A stretch of DNA of 64,000 bases from Porpolomopsis calyptriformis (Eukaryota; Basidiomycota; Agaricomycetes; Agaricales; Hygrophoraceae): the NCBI GenBank assembly GCA_951640195.1, contig OX621172.1, forward strand, positions 1,922,001 through 1,986,000. Reading direction: 5' to 3'. The notes below the pieces were generated by a model, which did not search any database, was not told the origin of the DNA, and worked only from the letters and a program-made list of their open reading frames with translations. Of the stretch, positions 54,726 through 64,000 are shown in pieces; position 1 is the stretch's first letter, and each line of letters starts with the position of its first letter. A program made the translations under genes and the position numbers.

Positions 54726-55867
54726 TCAGAAAGTCTCTTCTTCGTCGACAACAGGCTCGCTTTCCACTGCCTCGCCTTCCGGTACCTCGAAGCCCTCCTG
54801 GGAGATGAGATCAATTATTAGTCGGAATATGATCCGCCAAGGGGTGACAAAGAGAGGGACCCTACAAACCTCAGTTGAATAAAGGATTTTCTGAATCTCG
54901 CGCAATGTATTGGAGCCAGGATTCGCGTCTAGCTGACTCTGTACAAGGATCTCAATATCACGAAGCTGCCCCAACACTCTTCAGCAAACCGACTGGAAAC
55001 AAAGTGAAAGGAACAAGAGGACACCCCACCTTTGCGAAATAAAAGTCTCGCTCTTTTTCTAATCCCTCTAAATGTGCTGACAAATCTCTGACTTGCCCCT
55101 GCAACGCCAACACAGCTTCTCCAGCGGCAGCCGACCCCGCGCGGTGTCCTCCCACAGGTGTCTTCCCTCCTGACCTACCCCCTCCAGTGCCAAGGTTCGA
55201 AGGTCGCGCCAAGGAGGGTAGGGGAGCAATGGTGGCTGGCGGGTCTGCGGCAGCTCCGCGTCGTCGTGCCACGGCGTCGTAAGGTTGTCCGCCATAGTTG
55301 GCGTCCCAGAAACGTTTCAGCCATTGTAAGAATTCGAGATTATCTCTGTTTAATTAAGGAAAAACGCATGGGTGCCCAGGATGGATGGTTAGAACGGGAG
55401 GGCATGAAACGTACTGCATCTTGCATTTTACGAGCTTTTCGACGGGTATGGGCTAGAACGACAAATGACGCAAGCACGCGCGCACGCGAGGCTCACGAGT
55501 TAAAATGATGGTCTCGAACATGCAAAACAAGGGTGAGACGCGCCTTGTCGATCTTCTTGGTTTTGAAGACGTTTTGCATGACCTTGTAATTAGCAATGAA
55601 CTCGTACTCGTGCTTCGCATTCATCTTAACCCGCGCCATTGGCAAATCCCCTACAGCAGAGAAGAATAGGTCAATTTCGGGACTGGTCAGTCAGTTGGGA
55701 CCGACCGATGAGTAAACGATGTCGATGAGATGAAAAGACTGACCGTAGATGGAATCTAGGATCTGGCAATATGCGCCTCCCGCACCACATTGCTCGACTT
55801 TCGTGTAGTTTATCTGAAGGAGGTCGTTGAGCCACGCCAACAGGTCTGTTCTCGACATGGCAGCCAT
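54726..55867 (-). CDS. BIM1: EB1-family microtubule plus-end protein (Bim1/Mal3), 250 aa
   Basis: Tracks growing microtubule ends. Exons on minus: 55867-55744, 55650-55544, 55452-55415, 55345-55030, 54965-54870 and 54797-54726, all in phase. Calponin-homology domain at residues 1-105 ([56 protein letters not shown]). A basic Pro/Gly linker precedes the EBH coiled coil at about 180-230 ([26 protein letters not shown]). The C-terminus is EEETF, aromatic-ended like the EEY/F tail that binds CAP-Gly proteins. The second intron must start GCGCGT (GC donor) to give [20 protein letters not shown] 55858 is an alternative start. Confidence 0.9.
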
Positions 55868-56125
55868 TTTGTGGTGATAATCGGTGCTCAAAAGAATCTT
55901 CAACAAGGCGAAGCTGATGTAATCAATCGGTCAAGGCGTCCGACAGGGCGACGTTGGGGAGCACCAAGGCTAACTTTACTTTAAACTCTGAACGGCTGAT
56001 TGGGTGGGCGAATCAGTCGCCTTAATCAAAGGATGCTATGCAGAGGAATATAAAAGAACAACAAAGGGATCTCAAACTGAAAAATACCATCGAGGTTTGG
56101 ATCCCTAAGGTCAACACTCTCGTCA
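55868..56125. other. Promoter region of EB1, 3' flank of NACHT gene
   Basis: No ORF supported. Two minus-strand genes are head to tail here. Confidence 0.4.
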
Positions 56126-58497
56126 TCAAGCCAATGCCCCCATCAATAACTCCTCAATCGCCTTGTACCCATTCCTAGCGGCACGCGAGAGCAGTGTTTT
56201 CCCAGACCCGTCCTTCAAGTTCACCCGAACGTCCCCATGGGAGAGAAGCAGCTTCACGACTTCCCCTTGCCCGTTCTCGGTTGCATACGAGAGTGACGAC
56301 CAGCCAGTCTCGTCCCTCGAGTCACCCTGAACATCATCACGCGAAAGAAGCAGCTTGACAACTGCCGCGTTCCCATTCGCAGCTGCGTACGAGAGAGGTG
56401 ATCGGCCAATCTCGTCCTTCAAGTCGACCCGATCATCGCGGTCAAGGAACAGCCTGAAGACTGCCTCGTTCCCGTTCTCGGCTGCATAGGAGAGTGGCCG
56501 TCGGCCAGCGCAATCCCTTGAGTCCACTGGGACGTCATCGCGAGCGAGCAACAGTCTCACAACCTCCTCATGACCGTGTTCGGCCGCATACGACAACGGT
56601 GTTCGGCCATTCCGATCCGTCACGTTCGCATTTGCCCCGTTTTTTAACTGATGATCGAGAATTTGCTTCAAGCCAAAGTAAGAAGAAATATGGACACCGG
56701 TGAAACACGTCGTAAAATGTTGACCCCAATGGTACGAAGGTACCAGCATAACCTGACTGATGAGAGCAACTTTGACATCATTTTGGAGAAGATCTAACGC
56801 CAAGCTTTTGACACTCTCTTTCTCTTGGTGTCGACACGCATGACGGCCCCAGTTCGAGGCAGCATATTCAAGAAAGGGATGCTGCTTCAAAAGAGATTCA
56901 AACTCGGCATCGTCCTTGCAGAAGCATACATTCGATGAGAGGTATCTGAGGCATGCTTCCGCGATCATGGCTTCGGCATCCGGAAATCGAGATTCGCGCT
57001 GGTCTTCTATGTATCGTTGTGTAGTGTAGTCTGTATACCAAGGGAATGGAACATACTATCATATCAATAGAAATTTTCACGTACGGGCAAGGCGAACGGT
57101 ACGCTGTTCCCGGTCAATAACAATTAGCCCAGCACAGAGAGGTAATTTCCATTCAAAGATGGCAGATTGAGCGTTCATCTCGGTCAGCCCGGATGAAATA
57201 GCGAGAGCATACTGAAGCTCCTCGACTGATAATGGTCGATGAGCATATGCAACCCATGCCAGAATCCGCTTGGCCAGCTCCGAAGTGTTCGGTTGTCGCT
57301 CAATTCGTTCCATAGCTTCATTGTAGATGGCACCTATTTCGTTTGGAAGACTATCCAGAGCTTTGCGGACATCCTTTTCACTTTCCTGTTCTAAAAGAGC
57401 GTCCATATGCAAGCGCGCTAGTAAAAACCTTGCGGTTGGTTAGATAACTCGATGAATTTGTGAAGCGTCAATGACACACTTACATGCCCTTGACATTGTT
57501 GACAATTTTTTCGGTAATGGTGTCTTGCAGAACCATCAGACCAGGACAGTTGGTAAGCTGTCTTTGAACATATATTGTCACATCCTCTTTAGTCGCACTA
57601 ATATCGATGCGTTGTGCTTCATGAAAGTATTGTTCGATAAAAGGACAAAGGCGCGAGGTTACCATGAGTTTGATAGGTCCGGTTAAGGATTTAAGGGCTG
57701 CCAATAGTCTGATTCGAGTTGCATTGGCTGCTATGCATTCATCAAGAGCATCGACAATGATAAAAATCTTTGTGTAGTTCTTGACTTCTATCTCCCATGT
57801 CTCGATGGTCTCGTCCAATGTGGGTTCAGTCTGTCGGATGGTGTGCCGATTATAGAATGATTTGATATTGTCGGATATCTCGCCACAATCTTGGACAAGC
57901 TGCTTGAGAAGACTTGCTACGAGGTGGGGAACCGTCTGGGTCGTCCTTTCTTTATAGTTGCAATAGATGACCGCAACTCCAACATTGCCGTCCATGAACC
58001 GGGTTTGAAGATGGTTTACGACAATGGCTCTGGTGTGTAGGCATTAGTGCAAAATCAATGAAGGATTTGCATGGTGCTAATTACGCCAGGATGGTCTTTC
58101 CGACACCAGCTGAAAGCCAATTTGTCAGATCGTTGTGACTGAGAGAGAGGCCGACCTTACCATTGCCAGGACACCACAATATTTGTGGGTCCCCATCTCG
58201 CCAACCCAGAAATGTTTCTGATTCCAGCAGCCATTCTCCGGTACCCCTTTCGCGTGTCTGTAGAAATTTGCTCTGAGAGGCCTTAAAGTTGAGAGGTGAT
58301 AACCACTCTGTGATATCGCGGCACTCTTGGACTAGTCTCTGCCTGGTCTCTGTAGAACCCGGTCAGCCATTGGAGCGTAGGTTAGATTCGTACTGATGCA
58401 GGTTTGGAAACTCACCTGGATCTTGATTGGAGTTGATGTGGTAGATATCCCTGCCGGCAATGTTGATGCTGTGGGTGACTGTCACCTGGGCGGCCAT
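56126..58497 (-). CDS. NACHT-ankyrin STAND protein (fungal NLR-like), 696 aa
   Basis: Exons on minus: 58497-58416, 58349-58161, 58109-58085 (25 nt), 58029-57484, 57428-57085 and 57030-56126; every phase fits. A short N-terminal segment (VTHSINIAGRDIYHINSNQD) is followed by a helical linker (ECRDITEWLSPLNF). NACHT P-loop AGVGKT at 91-96, Walker B FIIVDALDE at about 188-196, and a winged-helix-like region (RILAWVAYAHRPLSVEELQYAL). The fungal NACHT-to-ankyrin linker has RHYTTQRYIEDQRESRFPDAE. About five ankyrin repeats at 535-690 (GRTPLSYAAEHGHEEVVRLLL and so on). Such STAND ATPases act in non-self recognition and programmed cell death in fungi; the ligand here is unknown. Intact. Confidence 0.9.
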
Positions 58498-59373
58498 TTG
58501 CTCTACTAGCCAATCAGAATGATCACTTCGATTATAAAAGTTACATGCATCCGAGTCACATACGCTGGTCCAAGTCTCGACGTCAGAAGAACCTGGTACG
58601 ATTGAGTACGAAGATGTGTCCTAGAAGGAACAGTACAAGGTCAGCCATAACGGGGTGGAGATTTGCGGGACTCCTCCATCAGCACTAGCCGTTGGGATAT
58701 CCCAAGTAACTCCAAGAGTGTCAAGTTTACAGAGGAAACATCAGGATTCCATACCAGAAAATGCTCATCTGTAAACGTCTACGCTCGAGCACTAATGTTC
58801 AAATGGGCTTAGCGCAAACAGGAGTTAGGTCACACCACCATTTCAACATTGGTATACCTTCCTCTCCCTTAATCTACACATGTACACGGACATGTAGGAA
58901 CTCAAAAGACTCACAAAATCCTCTTTCGATGGTGTGAATAGCGGCCAGCGGTGGGTGACTTCGCACTTTTCTTCTCAATTATTTGTTGTTTGTACTAAGA
59001 TTTGATAGAGTTCCAGGCACTGTCTGATGCTATCCGCTGCGTTCGGTTCGCGCGAAAGTAATCTTATTCAAACGGCATCCACCACTGAATATGTAATTAT
59101 AATGCCAAGTTTGGTCCACGCGACAAGGCGGGACGGCAGCCTTGGACGGTGAGTAAGGTACCAAGTTGAAATGATTGAGAAATCTTACCACACCTCGCCA
59201 TGTCTTAGAAGGAAATTTCCCATTAATTGTCAGTCGTAATTGGCGCCACAGGGAGCTCCTATGTGACTAGACCAAACCATTTTCCCCATCATTTATTAAG
59301 GTCCAGGACCTTCCCCTTTGTCTTCGTCCTCTACCTTTCCCTCCCAGTTCAGGACCTTGCTGCTAGGGGCAAT
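58498..59373. other. Divergent promoter region, no gene
   Basis: Lies between the NACHT gene (minus) and the seven-TM gene (plus). Short frames only. Confidence 0.4.
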
Positions 59374-61353
59374 ATGAATCAACACCTCATCTTCCCTAAC
59401 ACTGGCTTGCAAGTGCTGAGCAGTCTGATCCACTTTGTTGGTGAGTACCCCTTCGAATGGGACCACTTCTAGAGTTTTTAATCTTATGGTTGATCGCGTG
59501 TCGAAAAGGCGTTTCTTTCCTGGCACACTGCATCTCACGAGCGGCGAACTTCAACTCGATTAGCACCTTTCTCGCGTTGAGCTGGGCTCGAATCTGTGTC
59601 TTCCTCGTCTTCATCGACTCGTGGCTTTTCCTTCTTATCAGTATGTTCTCCTTAAGCCATACGCGAATGTCCTAACCTCTTTCTCTGTGTTTCGAATACC
59701 AGGCGGTGTCCTTATTTTCGGTGTTGGACTAGAGTACAATTCCGCTATTTGTTCGACTGCAATCTACCTTTGCATTGGCTGTTACGGAACGTCGAAGCTG
59801 TTTATCTACTGCTTTCTCAGTAAGCGCGTTCATCCTTTTTTTACAATCACCTAACGTGGATGCAATTTATCTAGTCGAGAAAGTGCACATTGTCTGGTCC
59901 CCAACAGCTGGCAGGGGTCGTTTTAAGTCGCCGGTATACATTGTCTGTGTGGTGACGGTTGGATTTTATGGTGTGATTGCCGCCCTCCTGCTCATTGGTA
60001 AGTGGTCGCAACTTTTCGTTCTCAGAATCTAACAGCCTACTAAATTTTAGGGCGTATTCACTACTTTAGACATGATGGCGCATGCGTTGTGGGGCTCAAA
60101 AAGTTTTCATCCATCCCCCTCCTCGCTTACGACCTGTGAGAAAAATAACAATTCATCATGTCCGATCACTGATGTCCGGCGATCCAGTTACGTAAACATA
60201 TTCCTCACAGCCCTTTTCCTCTGGCCTCTCCTCCGGTCCTCTTTCTTAAACCCAAGAGTCAAACGAGTCGCTACACGTACCCTTCTGTGAGCGTGTTTCT
60301 CCTCCACACAGATAGTCACCAATCAACTTTGCCTCTCCCAGTGCCGCGGGTGTAGCGCTAACAACTTCAACTGTCAGTATACTCTCTCATCCCGCTTAAC
60401 AATGCCTATCCGACCCACTGTTATGACCACACAGATCAACGTTACAGTCATTACAATCTTGGATGGTGTCGAGCTGGGCTGGCTCTGCCTCGGGAGCTGC
60501 GGTACAGATGTACGTAACCTACTTGTTTCGCCACGTCCTCCTACTTCATTCATCTCTACATGGTATCACAGGTCTTCTTCAATTCCTTTGCCATATACTG
60601 GGTGACCGCCGGAGCGTCCTCAACCACCAGGCTCCCCAACACCACCTCCATGAGCCCTGGTATGTCCAAGCCCCCATTGTCTGAACGCCACCTCTCGGGG
60701 GACGGTCACATCAGCGGCCACCCGAAGCCTAGTACCGCTGTTATGTGCACTGCGTGCGGCTCAGCCTCCGATCCATCTGACCACTTGTCTTCCGAGCCCC
60801 TCGCGAAGACGGACGGTGCAGACCTTTTTACCCCTTACATCAAAAAACGGGAATCTGGGAAGATCGCTTTCGCCCCGCTGGATGCCGTCATGGAGACTGG
60901 GGAGGAAGGACAACATGGCGAGCATAAGAACAGAAACTTAAGCTTGAGCTTGCCTTTGAACAAGACTGTGCCTCCACCCCAGCAGCAGCAGCAGCAACAA
61001 CAGGAACCGACCCCATCGCGAATTAGAACATTCTTGTCAATGATGTCGAGTCCATTCCGGGTGTCCAAACAACCCCCAGGAGACTCTATCTGTAGCAGTA
61101 TTCAGGTAAGCAATTATCATCCCGACTTCATTCTCCCCTCGCCCCTTTATTTGTGCAACTTTCGGAACGGATTTACTCATCACTGCTTGATTTATAGATC
61201 ACAGTCACAACCGAGTACGAAATGGACGACCGGTCGACAAACATTGAATCATCTTCCGCACCAGCCAGTCAAATCCATGGTACTGTTCCTACCGTGCGCG
61301 CCCGTCCTTCTTCCAGCAACTCCGGGGGAAGGGATGTCGGGACAGCGATCTGA
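59374..61353 (+). CDS. Seven-TM-like basidiomycete membrane protein, 484 aa
   Basis: Ten exons: 59374-59440, 59473-59640, 59703-59819, 59875-59997, 60051-60135, 60188-60286, 60342-60372, 60435-60509, 60572-61105 and 61198-61353, all phases consistent. Membrane helices include FLILWLIACRKGVSFLAHC, ARICVFLVFIDSWLFLL, STAIYLCIGCYGTSKLFIYCFL, VYIVCVVTVGFYGVIAALLLIG and YVNIFLTALFLWPLL, with a GCYGTSKLFIYCFLIEKVHIV block and a later VFFNSFAIYWVT helix. The cytosolic tail (about 255-484) is disordered with an eight-Gln run (60979-61002) and ends ITVTTEYEMD...GTAI. Looks like the receptor-like families expanded in mushrooms; no ligand or G-protein role is known. Confidence 0.75.
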
Positions 61354-62178
61354 TCAATGACGTCGATGCTGTAAATCACCATAAGTAGTTGGATGGATGT
61401 TTCTTTTTCCTTGGGCCGTGGGGTTTTTCCCACATCAGCTGCGTTTTTCTTGTTGGTTTGGCGTTTCCGTTCCGTACGTGCCATTGTATTCACTCGGTGT
61501 GTTTGACTTTTATCACACGGAAAAGGCAAGTCATATATGTATATATTTTAGTTATAACTATGTATGTATTTAGAGACCATCTGGTGCGTATTGAGTGTCC
61601 TGGTGCAATGTTATCCAGTTCGAAACATGGTTCTACCGATACACACGGGTGATTTTGTGCACGGCTTGTTATAAACCGGTGTAAGTTTGACCCCCCGAAA
61701 GGCGTAATATCCGCCTCATGATTACGGGATCTGTGACGGACACTATCCAGATCTCCGGTGTGATGCATCGTTTAGCCCCTTCAGGAGAGATGAGAGGCAC
61801 CACAACGTCACGTCAGGACCAAGGCTGTGACCTCGATGTGCTTGGCATAATCGATAGAAAGCAAGCGTCTCCTTGATTCATTTTGACCTCCCTGGCCAAG
61901 CAAAGAGTAGTATTACTTATAGCAGTCGTCGGATTACAAGGCGATATATACTACGGTGCGATAGGAGCTATTCATACAAACCAATCGGCATACATTTTAC
62001 AACCCTACCTCCATTCGTCAACGAACAATCTGACGAACGTCTGTCGCCCAGGTTCGTGGCACCCCCTCTGTGAATTTGTTTTCGAAATTTCCACCCCTCA
62101 CCCCTTGATAAATAATGGAATCCCAACCTTCCCCGACAGGAAGCTCGCCACTGTCGTAATTAAGAACCAAACCCGGGC
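61354..62178. other. Convergent spacer, no gene
   Basis: 3' ends of two genes face each other. Plus frame 61883-62272 overlaps the neighbour's last exon antisense and is not supported. Confidence 0.4.
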
Positions 62179-64000
62179 TCAGTTATGCCCACCGCTTTCT
62201 AGATCTTTCTTCTTGGGATACATGACAAACTGGGCCTTGCCGTCCTTTACAATGTCATCTGCGCCCTCGTAGTCGTTTTCCTGCTTGTCTTCTGGGTAGT
62301 AGTCGTTGCTATCGGCATCGTCGACGTTGCATTCAACCGTTTTCATTACATTGATTTCCACCTGCATAAGAACACGAACGGGGACGGATGCGGGAAAATT
62401 AGTGTCGTTTTCACCGATAAAGAATGAGGGAGAGAGGAAAAAAAAAATGACAACCAAGACTATAAATGAAGGCAATCAACTCACTTTCGCACCCAGTGTC
62501 GACGCTGTCGTAGGGGCCGATGACCCGGACGATGGCTGACTTGAATGCTATAAGGGTTTCAGACCGAGATATAATGAACATCCCCCCCGATGAATTTTAA
62601 GAAATAAAATCGGGAGAAGGGAAGAAAAAGAGCGAGAAGAAGGAAGAGAATATAAACTTACCCCTGGGGTCGCCACCTGGCCTGGACTCATGCCCACAGT
62701 GCCCTGGCTCAAAAACGTCACCGGAGATGGACCCTCGCCATTGGTTTTAGTTCTCTCCGAGCGTTTTCTGCGGAGAGTCTCACGTGCATGCAGTCTGTTG
62801 TGTGCGAGGGTGCATGGTCCCGATGATGGGATAGTCGGATGGTCAGAGGCAAACACAATGAAACATGGAAGATGAAAACGTACGTAGCAAGCAAGGAATT
62901 AGCGTATACTGTGCATGTGACGCGTAATCAGAACCTGGATGGAAAGAGAAAGAATAGTAATGGTAGATGCCTCACGTTTGGCGATGACGAAGTGTAAACC
63001 CATGAATATGAGATTTTGGGACATGAGCAGCCACTATAATACAGATGCGACGTCAGACACCTATGCGTTTGGCGGGGGGGACTGTCACGAACAAAAAACA
63101 TCGAGGTGATGGTGAAAGCGCTAGTGATCATGTCGATTAGTTGAACGAAAACACAACGATGATAGATTTGCCACACACCTGGTGATGGCACCATTCTCAA
63201 AGGTATAAAGAAGCAAACTGTCGAGGATTGAGTTCAATCTACCGAATGAAGGTCGGGTCAGTTGATTATTTGAAGGGTTATGATTGTAACCCACTTTCTT
63301 GACTTTGTCCGGCTCGCCCGCAAGAAGTAACACAGGGATGCGGTGATGAGGACATCTACGGTACTTGAGAGCGCCAGACCCAGTGTGAACACAGGCTAAG
63401 ATTCATTTCAATAGATTAGCAAAGAAAAGTTGATATATCGAGAGCTCGAGAAGATGGTTGACAGGTTGTAACTTACACGGAAGTGCCTTTTGTATTTCAC
63501 AAAAGATTGTAAACGGATCCTGTTATCGTGAGTGATTGCATTAGAACGGTTTTTCAGTGAAAGGGAAACTGAAAATGTACATTTCTCCAGTAGTCACTTG
63601 AGTAGAAATTTATATGAGCACCAACTTGAAGGGTAGCAGGGGATGAGTTACATACCGCTAGCCGCGCCTTTTAGGAAAATTCAGTCTGTGAGTCGAGTAA
63701 AGACTTCAATGGAGAGAAAGAGAACTACTCACACAGACGGAGGACAGCAAGAATTAACTGTGAACGACATGTGAGGGAAATGTGGATGTAAGCTGGGTTT
63801 TGTACTTACGACAGCAGCTGGGAGGTGGAAGTTTCCTCGGCTGACTACGATTCAGAAGACAAAGAGGTTCATAGTGTGAACGGCAAGGGTTTTGAAGAAA
63901 GGTACTTACACATGTAGATTCTGTGAGCGAAGAAACAATGCACGTTGATGGTAAGGATTGCCTATGAAAACGATGGTGAGAAGGAGCTAACTGCAACGAA
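62179..64000 (-). CDS. DUF6534-type multi-pass membrane protein, 5'-partial
   Basis: Several short exons on minus, running off the right edge. The diagnostic central block is split by introns: RLNSILDSLLLYTFENGAIT (about 63245-63180), WLLMSQNLIFMGLHFVIAK (about 63040-62975) and LYANSLLATLHARETLRRK (about 62915-62760). A disordered tail (VGMSPGQVATPG, SSGSSAPTTAST) and a last exon 62361-62179 beginning VEINVMKTVECNV and ending acidic then Lys-rich follow. ILYxxENGxxT, FMGLHFV and LYxNSLLATLNxR are signatures of mushroom DUF6534 proteins. Upstream exons at 63500-64000 (LILAVLRLC and neighbours) are too short to model safely. Confidence 0.75.

Noticed and set aside
61883..62272. Plus-strand 129-aa ORF with hydrophobic start
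   Set aside because: Overlaps the last exon of the DUF6534 gene on the other strand; no splice or family support.
1..64000. CRISPR arrays, rRNA and tRNA genes
   Set aside because: No regular spacer array, no rRNA-like block, and no clover-leaf with A/B boxes that I could see; a tRNA scan would settle the last point.

Overview
The window reads as a basidiomycete (Agaricomycete-type) nuclear chromosome segment. Introns are short (about 50-90 bp) with GT-AG borders. Recognisable host genes include the GPI-transamidase subunit PIG-T/Gpi16, ATP synthase subunit f, the CAAX protease Rce1, an EB1/Bim1 microtubule plus-end protein, a NACHT-ankyrin protein, a DUF3669 protein and DUF6534-type or other multi-pass membrane proteins. 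All calls come from reading the sequence; no database search was run.

Layout. Left arm, 1-12.4 kb: 3' part of GPI16 with a one-base frame break, a small Cys-rich gene, a membrane protein with an in-frame minisatellite, DUF3669, a small unknown gene, two nuclease-like genes (a broken PD-(D/E)XK gene and an HNH gene), ATP17 with a 9-nt microexon, and a decayed RCE1 copy. Middle, 12.4-50 kb: a transposon island between the two RCE1 copies. Element A (12471-29338, minus, Ty3/Gypsy, target duplication AGAGC) is old and decayed, and carries two small MITE-like insertions, a complete young Ty3/Gypsy chromovirus (B, 18963-25626, target duplication TAATT, LTRs differing at 2 of 368 bases) and a 1.7-kb solitary LTR-like element (C1). 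A CACTA-type DNA transposon (D, 35140-44394, CACTG ends, 109-bp TIRs, CAG duplication) is broken by two more C copies, one inside its own left TIR. A pogo/CENP-B-type transposase relic and old LTR fragments fill the rest. Right arm, 50-64 kb: intact RCE1, a TPR pseudogene relic, a CCDC137-like nuclear gene, EB1, NACHT-ankyrin, a seven-TM-like gene, and a DUF6534 gene running off the right edge.

Most interesting signals. (1) Element B has a third ORF after pol whose N-terminus shares nine consecutive residues with the histone H3 tail around K9, in an element whose integrase ends in a chromodomain. (2) Elements A and B both place an 11-12-nt complement of an internal LTR site one base after the 5' LTR, the arrangement expected for Tf1-like self-primed reverse transcription. 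(3) The C elements carry a three-exon gene antisense to their LTR promoter, with a CCHC-like knuckle and a conserved hairpin between the two. (4) Element A and the CACTA and pogo genes show transition-type decay, including loss of the second catalytic Asp of the reverse transcriptase in A.
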